From positions 1 through 64,000 of IMG/VR virus record IMGVR_UViG_3300042691_017212: DNA of 64,000 bases; one strand, 5' to 3'. The DNA comes from a virus. Below are positions 1 to 5,035 of the stretch, one piece after another (position 1 is the stretch's first letter; every line of letters begins with the position of its first letter). The position numbers were made by a program, and so were the translations under genes. The notes beneath the pieces are model-generated. The model was not told where the DNA came from and made no database searches. It saw only the letters and a program-made list of their open reading frames with translations.

Positions 1-166
1 ATTCGTCACGCCCACCATTGGTAGGACGGACACGGACGGCATAAGCGTCAGCGTCTACATAGTAGACATTATCACGAGGCTCAGCGTCCTCTATGATACC
101 CTGAATGGAGCGGCTACGATAAGCCTTACCGATAAGAAGTGATTGAATTGAAGTTGAGTTTGACAT
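1..166 (-). CDS. Unidentified protein, N-terminal part (runs off the left edge)
   Basis: An ATG at 166 on the minus strand opens a frame that stays open to the window edge, giving 55 residues that begin MSNSTSIQSLLIGKAYRSRS. A good ribosome binding site (AAAGGAC) lies 7 nt before the ATG. I do not recognise the family. The base composition is clearly richer in G and C than most of the window, and the codons (CGT, CGC, GTC, GAC) resemble those of the major capsid gene at 28046-29080, which in phages often marks strong expression. It is transcribed away from the oxygenase gene at 427, and the space between them holds inverted repeats and both promoters. Only the N-terminus is visible, so function cannot be called. 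Confidence 0.7.
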   Translation of the reverse strand, partial: MSNSTSIQSLLIGKAYRSRSIQGIIEDAEPRDNVYYVDADAYAVRVRPTNGGRDE

Positions 167-196
167 AGTTTATGTCCTTTCTTTTGTTTATCTAAT

Positions 197-225
197 AATA
201 TAATACTAACACAGCGCACCGACAA
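197..225 (-). promoter_or_regulatory. Probable promoter of the leftmost minus-strand gene
   Basis: On the minus strand TTGTCG (225-220) and TATATT (202-197) are separated by 17 nt, a normal sigma70-type spacing, and lie about 30 nt before the ATG at 166. Overlapping TATTAT boxes make the exact -10 uncertain. Confidence 0.45.
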
Positions 226-250
226 ATATCAAATTGAAAATGCGAACAAT

Positions 251-344
251 TCGGACATTGTGGCGGAAGTCACAAAGAATCTAAGTGAGATACATCACAA
301 CAATGGGCGCACTATCCGAAATGTCCGATTTTCCTAGATAGTGC
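251..344. repeat. Two overlapping inverted repeats in a divergent intergenic region
   Basis: TCGGACATT (251-259) is the reverse complement of AATGTCCGA (320-328), and GCACTATC (309-316) is the reverse complement of GATAGTGC (337-344). The second pair encloses the right arm of the first, so the two pairings would compete if the region is transcribed. The repeats sit between two divergent genes, so they may be operator sites or RNA structure. No coding frame of note is seen here. Confidence 0.5.
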
Positions 345-414
345 ATCATACATAAAAAATCTATATTAACATTTTTATAAATCTAAATTGTAGTCGACTG
401 AAATATAAACAAGG

Positions 415-420
415 TATAAT
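415..420 (+). promoter_or_regulatory. -10 box placed for a leaderless transcript
   Basis: TATAAT ends exactly 6 nt before the GTG at 427, so transcription would begin at or next to the start codon. No convincing -35 box is seen; a short palindrome AGTCGACT lies at 392-399. Confidence 0.55.
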
Positions 421-426
421 AAAGGG

Positions 427-1059
427 GTGGGAGATGATAATATGAGTATCTGGAAAGTAAATAATATTTTTTCTGCAGAAGAGCTGCATGATATTATTGA
501 AGCAGTTAAAAACAAAAAAAGTTTATTTAATGAAAACTTTGTTTTTCAAGGTAAAGTAAAATATGAACTTGCTCATGGTCTTGGAATTGATAATGATCTT
601 GGTAGACTAAAAATTGGCAGAATAGAATTTACAAAAAAAGCGGTGGAAACTTTAAATAATCTAATAAAAGATAAGACCGATAAAGATTTATATTTTGATG
701 GTGCTAGTTGTTTTGAATACAGTAAAACATTTGGTGTGTCAAATTTACCAGCTCATGTTGATGGAGATTCAACAGACTTGATGATTAATTTTCAGCTAGA
801 ATCAAACACTTCTTGGGATCTTGGACTAGATTTAAATCTTTACAGTCTAGAAGATAATTCAGCAGTAATATTTAATCCTAATGAAGTAATTCATTGGAGG
901 CCAATAAAGAATTTTAATGACGGGGAATTTGTAAGAATGATATTTTTTAGATTTACAGACAACAAAACAAATAATAGTCATCTCCCTTTGATGCAAGATC
1001 ATGAAATGTTTGCTGAAGTTAAAAAATACAGAGATGAATTGTGGGAAAGTTCTAAATAA
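427..1059 (+). CDS. 2-oxoglutarate/Fe(II)-dependent oxygenase, divergent
   Basis: This 210-residue protein has the facial triad of the 2OG-Fe(II) oxygenase fold: His110-x-Asp112 (PAHVDGD), a distal His156 (VIHWRP) and Arg170 for the 2OG carboxylate (FVRMIFF). It is more distant from the six other oxygenases in this window, lacking their shared YLNDDYEGGE strand. The substrate is unknown; protein side chains or a nucleotide are possible. Two starts compete. GTG 427 lies 6 nt after a TATAAT box and would be leaderless. ATG 442 has a GGGAG site 8 nt upstream. I list GTG because the same -10 to start spacing recurs in this genome. Confidence 0.75.
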   Translation: MGDDNMSIWKVNNIFSAEELHDIIEAVKNKKSLFNENFVFQGKVKYELAHGLGIDNDLGRLKIGRIEFTKKAVETLNNLIKDKTDKDLYFDGASCFEYSKTFGVSNLPAHVDGDSTDLMINFQLESNTSWDLGLDLNLYSLEDNSAVIFNPNEVIHWRPIKNFNDGEFVRMIFFRFTDNKTNNSHLPLMQDHEMFAEVKKYRDELWESSK

Positions 1060-1062
1060 GTA

Positions 1063-1092
1063 TTGACTTCACTAAAAACTTAATGATACACT
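1063..1092 (+). promoter_or_regulatory. Promoter reading into a non-coding region
   Basis: TTGACT (1063-1068), an 18-nt spacer and TACACT (1087-1092) preceded by TGA form a sigma70-type promoter with an extended -10. It starts just after the stop codon of the upstream oxygenase and points into about 190 nt with no open reading frame. Confidence 0.5.
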
Positions 1093-1098
1093 TAATCT

Positions 1099-1240
1099 TG
1101 GTTTGTGGGGGGCTTACACTGAAACTCAATATGTACCAGATGTGTAGCTTTCCTCCTTATTCCTTACATTGAAAACTTTTTTTCAATTGGGGGGTAAGGG
1201 GGGCTTTCCTAAAATCTAATATCCCCAGATATCACTATAT
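1099..1240 (+). ncRNA. Candidate non-coding transcript with a hairpin
   Basis: No frame of useful length exists between the oxygenase and the small ORF at 1286. The stretch contains an 8-bp perfect stem (ATTGAAAA 1168-1175, TTTTCAAT 1180-1187, loop CTTT) which can be extended by CCTTA (1155-1159 or 1162-1166) with TAAGG (1195-1199). Two G-rich copies of GGGGGGCTT lie at about 1107 and 1198. It could be an untranslated leader for the tRNA unit or a separate small RNA. The RNA ends are guesses. Confidence 0.3.
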
Positions 1241-1259
1241 AATATATACTATATATAGT
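1234..1259. repeat. AT-rich inverted repeat before the tRNA unit
   Basis: ACTATATA (1234-1241) is the inverse of TATATAGT (1252-1259). The left arm contains a TATAAT box at 1238-1243, so it may be part of the promoter for the small ORF and tRNA that follow. Confidence 0.35.
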
Positions 1260-1285
1260 AAAGAAAAAGGCGGGAAAAGACTAAA

Positions 1286-1372
1286 ATGAGACTACTTATC
1301 ACCATAACAGCAATAGCAATTATTACCTGTATATGTGGATTACTAATCCAGATATATGGGCCTATAGCTTAA
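1286..1372 (+). CDS. Possible 28-residue membrane peptide
   Basis: A frame from ATG 1286 encodes MRLLITITAIAIITCICGLL followed by a short tail, almost all hydrophobic and long enough for one membrane segment. It ends 15 nt inside the tRNA gene, which is unusual. No strong ribosome binding site precedes it. The hydrophobic run may simply reflect AT-rich, ATA-rich DNA, so this is a low-confidence call. Confidence 0.25.
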   Translation: MRLLITITAIAIITCICGLLIQIYGPIA

Positions 1373-1432
1373 TTTGGTGAAAGCAATTGTCTTATATACA
1401 ATCGACTTTGGGTTCAAATCCCAATAGGCCTA
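1358..1432 (+). tRNA. tRNA-Ile (anticodon UAU)
   Basis: The 75-nt sequence folds as a full cloverleaf. The acceptor stem is GGGCCTA with TAGGCCT (first pair G-U), with T8, A9 and discriminator A73. The D stem is GCTT/AAGC, the anticodon stem ATTGT/ACAAT with loop CTTATAT, and the T stem TTGGG/CCCAA with loop TTCAAAT. The anticodon at 1393-1395 is TAT, which reads AUA isoleucine codons. CCA is not encoded. AUA is common in this phage's genes, and most bacteria read it with a lysidine-modified CAU tRNA, so this gene probably supplements host decoding. Confidence 0.92.
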
Positions 1433-1434
1433 CT

Positions 1435-1462
1435 TTGATTCACGTGAAACATGGGGTATAAT
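1435..1462 (+). promoter_or_regulatory. Promoter of the small membrane protein, leaderless type
   Basis: TTGATT (1435-1440), a 16-nt spacer and TATAAT (1457-1462). The -10 ends 6 nt before GTG 1469. It begins right after the tRNA 3' end. Confidence 0.6.
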
Positions 1463-1468
1463 AAACAG

Positions 1469-1582
1469 GTGGAAACAGCCTTCATAATTGGATGCATATT
1501 CGGCATTATTCTAATGGGATTTGCCTTATTGGCATCCTTTAATGAATATGACAATGATAGGTGGAGGAATAAAGGATATTGA
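1469..1582 (+). CDS. Small single-span membrane protein
   Basis: From GTG 1469 this gives 37 residues: a short polar start, a hydrophobic span (AFIIGCIFGIILMGFALLAS) and a charged tail ending NDRWRNKGY. One membrane helix is clear; the family is not recognised. An in-frame ATG at 1451 would add six residues, but it lies upstream of the TATAAT box at 1457-1462. The -10 to GTG distance of 6 nt matches other leaderless genes here and favours GTG. Short single-span proteins near lysis genes can act in lysis, but there is no direct evidence for that. Confidence 0.55.
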   Translation: METAFIIGCIFGIILMGFALLASFNEYDNDRWRNKGY

Positions 1583-1627
1583 TGTTCTATTTTTCGGTTC
1601 ACTTCCGCCGCCGCACTTTTTCACTAA

Positions 1628-1656
1628 TTGATACCATATAATCGAAATGGTATAAT
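1628..1656 (+). promoter_or_regulatory. Promoter, extended -10
   Basis: TTGATA (1628-1633), an exact 17-nt spacer and TATAAT (1651-1656) preceded by TGG. It drives the gene at 1683, which has its own AAGGAGG ribosome binding site. Confidence 0.75.
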
Positions 1657-1682
1657 TTATTTATACATAAGGAGGCACTAAC

Positions 1683-1967
1683 ATGGGTGCAAATGATTAC
1701 GGAAGACCATTTCTCGATGGTCTAGGCGATGAAAGAAAAGAAAGACTTTTTCAAGAGTTAGCTAAGAAACTTATTGCAGAGTGGATAGAGTCAAATCCAG
1801 ATGCAGATTATGATGTTGGAGAATTGGGCGAGAAGCTTACAACAGATTGGCAGTTAGAAAGAGTTGAAAACAGAGGAGAGCAAGTAGCTCTGCAACTAGT
1901 AGATCAGTTTGGTACCGATGAGGACAAACAAGATCTTGCTACATGGCTTCAAACAAATAAGTTCTAA
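1683..1967 (+). CDS. Small acidic protein of unknown function
   Basis: This 94-residue protein is strongly acidic and predicted helical, with no cysteine, no signal and no membrane segment. I recognise no family. It has a strong ribosome binding site (AAGGAGG, 8 nt before ATG) and a well-formed promoter, so it is very likely expressed, and it is the first gene of a two-gene unit with the sulfotransferase-like gene that starts 4 nt after it. Its acidity could indicate a DNA mimic or an inhibitor of a host protein, but this is only a guess from composition. Confidence 0.75.
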   Translation: MGANDYGRPFLDGLGDERKERLFQELAKKLIAEWIESNPDADYDVGELGEKLTTDWQLERVENRGEQVALQLVDQFGTDEDKQDLATWLQTNKF

Positions 1968-1970
1968 TAA

Positions 1971-2567
1971 ATGTACAAGCATTTTTTAGTAAATGCATTT
2001 CCAAGATCTGGGTCTGTATTTTTTGCTAGCGTTTTTAACATTTTTAAAACAGGTGGAGCACAGTTTACTTCCTTGCACCTTCCTCACATTATAGGAAACG
2101 ACAAAGTTGATAATGCTGTAGTCATAAGAGATCCCTATGAATGCATATCTTCTTTGCTGTACAAAAATCATTCAGATCAACATAATATAGTAAATGATTA
2201 TGAAAAGTATATGCCAATACACTTAGACGAATATATGGTTTATGTTAATAAGTGTATTGAGTTTATGGGTTCCCCACATTTATATGTTTCAGACTTTAAT
2301 AAACTTATTAATGACCCAGTTTCTGAATTCAATAATGTAGTTGAAAAGTTTAGTTTAGAATATGATAAAAAAAGTGGATTAGAGAACCCATCAGAAAAGA
2401 TTAAAAACAACATGTCTAATTTCAATATGCTAAACGATAAAGATGGACATATGCCTAGAGAAAAAAGCGATCTTAGAAAAACAATTGAAGATAAAGTTTA
2501 TTCTTCCAATTTAATGTCTGAAGCGTATACTGAATACAAAAAACTTATAGATAACATTAAGAATTAG
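1971..2567 (+). CDS. Sulfotransferase-like P-loop protein
   Basis: This 198-residue protein resembles PAPS-dependent sulfotransferases. The N-terminal strand-loop NAFPRSGSVFF (residues 8-18) matches the 5'-phosphosulfate-binding loop, and VVIRDPYECISS (50-61) matches the 3'-phosphate-binding segment with its Arg and Ser. It is a little shorter than common family members (about 250-300 residues) and the rest of the chain is divergent. A functional enzyme would transfer sulfate from PAPS to a sugar, lipid or tyrosine acceptor, perhaps on the host surface or on phage fibres. It follows the acidic gene by 4 nt in the same unit and ends 11 nt inside the convergent minus-strand gene. Confidence 0.65.
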   Translation: MYKHFLVNAFPRSGSVFFASVFNIFKTGGAQFTSLHLPHIIGNDKVDNAVVIRDPYECISSLLYKNHSDQHNIVNDYEKYMPIHLDEYMVYVNKCIEFMGSPHLYVSDFNKLINDPVSEFNNVVEKFSLEYDKKSGLENPSEKIKNNMSNFNMLNDKDGHMPREKSDLRKTIEDKVYSSNLMSEAYTEYKKLIDNIKN

Positions 2568-2718
2568 GTTTTTTAAATTTAAATATTTTTAAAAAAGACT
2601 CAATTACTTTTTTTTCTACTTTTCCAGCTTCAGATTCATTTCTATAGTAATGAGTATGAAAATATGGGTTAAACTGAGCTTTGCTAAAGTGCCTTCTAGG
2701 TCCATTAACTTCTTTCAT
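2557..2718 (-). CDS. Small basic protein of unknown function
   Basis: A 53-residue frame on the minus strand starts MKEVNGPRRHFSKAQFNPYF and ends in a lysine-rich tail. It has a good ribosome binding site (AAGGAGT, 5 nt before ATG) and a strong promoter about 100 nt upstream, with a structured leader in between. It contains His and Tyr runs (FHTHYYRN) but no known domain is recognised. Its 3' end overlaps the sulfotransferase-like gene tail to tail by 11 nt. The terminator-like hairpin in its leader suggests that expression could be controlled by attenuation. Confidence 0.55.
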   Translation of the reverse strand: MKEVNGPRRHFSKAQFNPYFHTHYYRNESEAGKVEKKVIESFLKIFKFKKPNS

Positions 2719-2729
2719 TTTTACTCCTT

Positions 2730-2766
2730 AAAACAAAACCCAATTAGAGGCGGATCTAATTGGGTT
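2730..2766 (-). terminator. Intrinsic terminator, minus strand
   Basis: On the minus strand AACCCAATTAGA (2766-2755), a 6-nt loop and its exact complement TCTAATTGGGTT (2748-2737) are followed by TTGTTTT. It can end the minus-strand lysin-methyltransferase operon as well as the short leader RNA. Confidence 0.75.
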
Positions 2767-2810
2767 CTGCTATGCTTTCGCATAAATCAGGGAGCATAGC
2801 TCTACCCGAT
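2730..2810 (-). ncRNA. Structured leader or small RNA ending in a terminator
   Basis: Downstream of the minus-strand promoter an RNA of about 80 nt would contain GCTATGC pairing with GCATAGC. A competing smaller stem, TATGC-GAAA-GCATA with a GNRA loop, uses the same right arm. A 12-bp perfect terminator stem followed by TTGTTTT comes next. The gene at 2718 starts just after this hairpin. It therefore looks either like an independent small RNA or like an attenuator. I do not recognise a known riboswitch class. Confidence 0.45.
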
Positions 2811-2816
2811 AATACA

Positions 2817-2845
2817 ATTATAATGTTTTATTTTTACAAAGTCAA
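2817..2845 (-). promoter_or_regulatory. Strong minus-strand promoter
   Basis: TTGACT (2845-2840), a 17-nt spacer and a perfect TATAAT (2822-2817). The -35 box overlaps the stop codon of the methyltransferase gene. Transcription should begin near 2810. Confidence 0.75.
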
Positions 2846-3462
2846 GACTTATATACGATACATTGACCAGTATCTAGTTCTAGCATTTTTTGTGAGCCAA
2901 GCAATTCTATCGCTGCCATTTTAGCTCCTAAAGTTTTTTTAGACCCAAAGTCATCTAACACCATTACAGATCCAGGAATCATTCTTTTCCAAAAATACTC
3001 TATAGAGTATTTTGTAGGCTCATAAAGGTCTACATCTATATTTACAAAACTATATTCTAATTCTGGTAGCGATTTTAGTATTTCTGGAATCCACCCGTCA
3101 ATTATTTTTACATTTTTATATCTAGACAAAGTCATTTCTGCGTATTTTTTATCAATTGATAGATCATGTTTTTTAAAATAATCAGTATCTTCTTTACTAG
3201 GTTCGGAAACTCCTTTAAACGAGTCTATTGCTATAAAAGTTTCTTTGCAATATTCTGCTGTAAAAAAAACAGACATTCCAGCATAAATGCCAGCCTCTGC
3301 AAAGCTGGCATTATTATGTGTTTTCGCAAGCTGTCTAAGTATGTGCATTCTTGCATATGTATTAGAATTTATATCGTATTCTAAATTAAAGTACCCATGG
3401 AACTCTTTAGCTAGTTTTAAAAAAACTTCGTCTTCAAGCCAAGGGTTTGTTTTTCCTGGCAT
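2842..3462 (-). CDS. TylF/macrocin-O-methyltransferase-like SAM methyltransferase
   Basis: This 206-residue protein matches the TylF type of class I SAM-dependent methyltransferases. It has the SAM loop FAEAGIYAGMSVFF (about residues 55-68), the acidic strand end IDSFKGVSEPS, the loop VKIIDGWIPEILKSLP, the metal-site signature VNIDVDLYEPT and, downstream, VMVLDDFGS. TylF enzymes methylate sugar hydroxyls using Mg2+, so a role in modifying phage or host glycans is plausible. It is the last gene of a minus-strand operon. Its ATG follows the TAA of the previous gene with no gap and no clear ribosome binding site, suggesting translational coupling. Confidence 0.85.
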   Translation of the reverse strand: MPGKTNPWLEDEVFLKLAKEFHGYFNLEYDINSNTYARMHILRQLAKTHNNASFAEAGIYAGMSVFFTAEYCKETFIAIDSFKGVSEPSKEDTDYFKKHDLSIDKKYAEMTLSRYKNVKIIDGWIPEILKSLPELEYSFVNIDVDLYEPTKYSIEYFWKRMIPGSVMVLDDFGSKKTLGAKMAAIELLGSQKMLELDTGQCIVYKS

Positions 3463-3651
3463 TTAGAGCTTAATAATTTCTTTTTCTATTAAACGTTCTA
3501 CTGTATTGTTGCAAAGATATAGGAAGGCTCCTTCTCCCTGCATCATATGGGTGTTTACTTCTTCTTCCGTAAGACCAGCATTTTGATACATAAACTTCAT
3601 GTCATCCTTTATGCCAGAAAAAAGAATTTGAATTAACTCTTCTTTAGTCAT
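3463..3651 (-). CDS. Small protein of unknown function, minus-strand operon
   Basis: I choose ATG 3651 (MTKEELIQILFSGIKDDMKF, 62 residues) because GGAG lies 7 nt upstream and the start overlaps the previous gene by 8 nt, the usual arrangement in this operon. A longer in-frame version from 3687 would overlap much more. The protein is predicted helical and acidic, with one cysteine. No family is recognised. Its position between other small genes suggests an accessory phage function. Confidence 0.6.
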   Translation of the reverse strand: MTKEELIQILFSGIKDDMKFMYQNAGLTEEEVNTHMMQGEGAFLYLCNNTVERLIEKEIIKL

Positions 3652-3862
3652 TATTTTCTCCTGAATTATAGGAAGGGGCAGGCCCAAGCAGGAAGCCCTC
3701 TTTATGATATTCTATCATTTTAATTACTTTTTGTCTATCATTTTCATCTTTAGACAACAAGTCAGCCATAAGTGTAAGCATGTCGTATATTCTATGCAAC
3801 ATTATATAATTTACCATAGGCAAATTATCTTCTAAATTTTGCTTATTCTCTTGGTTGTCCAT
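3644..3862 (-). CDS. Small protein of unknown function, minus-strand operon
   Basis: A 72-residue protein with an acidic start (MDNQENKQNLEDNLP), a hydrophobic helical middle (MVNYIMLHRIYDMLTLMADLL) and a flexible end. It overlaps the genes on both sides by 8 and 20 nt, showing tight packing. No domain is recognised, and the hydrophobic stretch is too polar for a membrane helix. It is probably a small helical protein with a partner. Confidence 0.6.
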   Translation of the reverse strand: MDNQENKQNLEDNLPMVNYIMLHRIYDMLTLMADLLSKDENDRQKVIKMIEYHKEGFLLGPAPSYNSGENND

Positions 3863-4049
3863 CTTTTATTTTCATGTCTTCTAAAACAAGTTCTACAGAA
3901 TTAATTCCGTTTTCTAAACAATTATTTAAATAATTTTTAAAAGCTATTAATACTCTGTCTGCTATTAGCGAATTAGAAATGTGTACACAGGGGACCACAC
4001 GACCTATCTGCTTTCTTAGCTCAGTATCAAATTCATTACTTATTTGCAT
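3843..4049 (-). CDS. Small protein of unknown function, minus-strand operon
   Basis: The chosen start is ATG 4049 (MQISNEFDTELRKQIGRVVP, 68 residues), with AAAGG 8 nt upstream. ATG 4055, two codons earlier, sits too close to that site. It overlaps the preceding gene by 14 nt. The sequence predicts helices and has two cysteines. No family is recognised. Confidence 0.6.
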   Translation of the reverse strand: MQISNEFDTELRKQIGRVVPCVHISNSLIADRVLIAFKNYLNNCLENGINSVELVLEDMKIKDGQPRE

Positions 4050-4230
4050 CAACATAACCTTTCATGCTTTTATAAAGGTGAGTTCCAATATATTTTTTAT
4101 AATCACAAGAAAGGCAATATAAAAATATTTGGTCTTTCTCATCTGTATTTGCAAAAAGAAGGCCTTGGTCCAATGGACAATCCATATTTGGAACAAGACC
4201 CTCTTTTGCTAGAGTTAAATACTTAGACAC
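4036..4230 (-). CDS. Small zinc-ribbon-like protein
   Basis: A GTG start at 4230 gives 64 residues. The middle has MDCPLDQG and, 18 residues on, FLYCLSCDYKKYIG, a pattern of single Cys plus Cys-x2-Cys that resembles a shortened zinc ribbon with a missing or replaced fourth ligand. No strong ribosome binding site is near the GTG; an AGGAG site is about 20 nt away, so the start is uncertain. It is the first small gene after the lysin in the operon. A nucleic-acid or protein contact role is possible but unproven. Confidence 0.5.
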   Translation of the reverse strand: MSKYLTLAKEGLVPNMDCPLDQGLLFANTDEKDQIFLYCLSCDYKKYIGTHLYKSMKGYVDANK

Positions 4231-4258
4231 TACTTGTATCTTAATATCTATCTCCTAA

Positions 4259-4816
4259 CTACTTTGGAAATTGAATCATCAATTTCTTTGCCTTATTTAT
4301 AGAATTGGGCCAAGAGGACCAATCTATTCCGCCTTTAGTCATATAATACGTTATCTCTGCGTTTATGACTGGATCAAACAAAAGTACGTTTGATCTCAAT
4401 TCGAATTTCTCTTTACGATCTATACCAAGGTTACCCAGCATGTTGATCTGAAAAATTCCGTAGGAACTGTCTCCAGTACTCCTGTTGCCATTATATGCCA
4501 TAGGGCGTCCATTAGACTCCGCTTTGGCAATGGCCCACGCCATTTTAAGGGCGTTTCCTTCAAAACCAACAGACTTTAAAAGTTTTACTAACTCTTTGTC
4601 TGTTAACATTTCCGAAGGCTTGTATACAGTATTGCTGAATTTTTCCAGCGTTTCTCTTTTCAGTTGTGCTTCTGTTTTGGTCTCTACTTTTGCGAGTAGA
4701 GCTTCGGCTGGTGGCGTATTAATAACTGGCGTACCAGAAAATAAAAACATTAATCCAACCGCTATTGCAACATAATGATGTATAACATCACTAAGTTTTT
4801 CTTTTATATTCTCCAT
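4259..4816 (-). CDS. Transglycosylase/lysozyme-like peptidoglycan hydrolase
   Basis: The C-terminal half has the lysozyme/SLT-like signature: AIAKAESNGRP with the catalytic-type Glu, then STGDSSYGIFQINM, an arrangement typical of soluble lytic transglycosylases. An N-terminal hydrophobic stretch (VAIAVGLMFLFSGTPV, about residues 17-32) acts as a signal anchor, so the enzyme is likely exported or virion-tethered and cuts the glycan strand of the cell wall at lysis or entry. I choose ATG 4816 (MENIKEKLSD), with GGAGG 7 nt upstream; ATG 4822 lies only 2 nt from that site. The length is then 185 residues. It heads the minus-strand operon and has its own strong promoter. Confidence 0.8.
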   Translation of the reverse strand: MENIKEKLSDVIHHYVAIAVGLMFLFSGTPVINTPPAEALLAKVETKTEAQLKRETLEKFSNTVYKPSEMLTDKELVKLLKSVGFEGNALKMAWAIAKAESNGRPMAYNGNRSTGDSSYGIFQINMLGNLGIDRKEKFELRSNVLLFDPVINAEITYYMTKGGIDWSSWPNSINKAKKLMIQFPK

Positions 4817-4849
4817 TGGCATTTCCTCCATTAGAGATAACGGACTATA

Positions 4850-4879
4850 ATAATAACATTGTTTCATAATACATGTCAA
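4850..4879 (-). promoter_or_regulatory. Promoter of the lysin operon
   Basis: A perfect TTGACA (4879-4874), 18-nt spacer and TATTAT (4855-4850) on the minus strand, about 34 nt before the chosen ATG at 4816. Confidence 0.7.
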
Positions 4880-4894
4880 GCTGGTTGACTAAAA

Positions 4895-4922
4895 AATATT
4901 ATTATAGTTAACTAATAATATT
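4895..4922. repeat. Palindromic operator-like site between divergent promoters
   Basis: AATATTATTA (4895-4904) and its exact inverse TAATAATATT (4913-4922) flank TAGTTAAC. The site lies just upstream of the -35 box of the lysin operon and 52 nt before the -10 of the reductase gene, so a dimeric regulator could act on both. AT-richness raises the chance level. Confidence 0.45.
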
Positions 4923-4973
4923 GTACTTATTTATAACAAAACAAATAAAACTCTTCCTTTCTAGAAGTTTCTT

Positions 4974-4982
4974 TGGTAGAAT
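4974..4982 (+). promoter_or_regulatory. Extended -10 promoter of the ribonucleotide reductase gene
   Basis: TGGTAGAAT is followed about 50 nt later by the ATG. The leader contains a small CCGC-AAG-GCGG hairpin close to the ribosome binding region. Confidence 0.55.
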
Positions 4983-5035
4983 TATCTTCTTACTAATTTT
5001 AAATTTATAACCGCAAGGCGGAGAAAAGGTGCTAC

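Noticed and set aside
1414-1602. Minus-strand 62-codon frame over the tRNA and small membrane protein
   Set aside because: It overlaps a well-supported tRNA and has no ribosome binding site or recognisable features.
2730-2810. tRNA-like gene on the minus strand (GGTAGAGC and other tRNA-like words)
   Set aside because: No acceptor, anticodon or T stem can be formed in the right order; the terminal stem is a terminator followed by a T tract.
4923-5035. Cobalamin riboswitch before the B12-dependent reductase
   Set aside because: The leader is only about 50 nt and lacks the long conserved core of that riboswitch.
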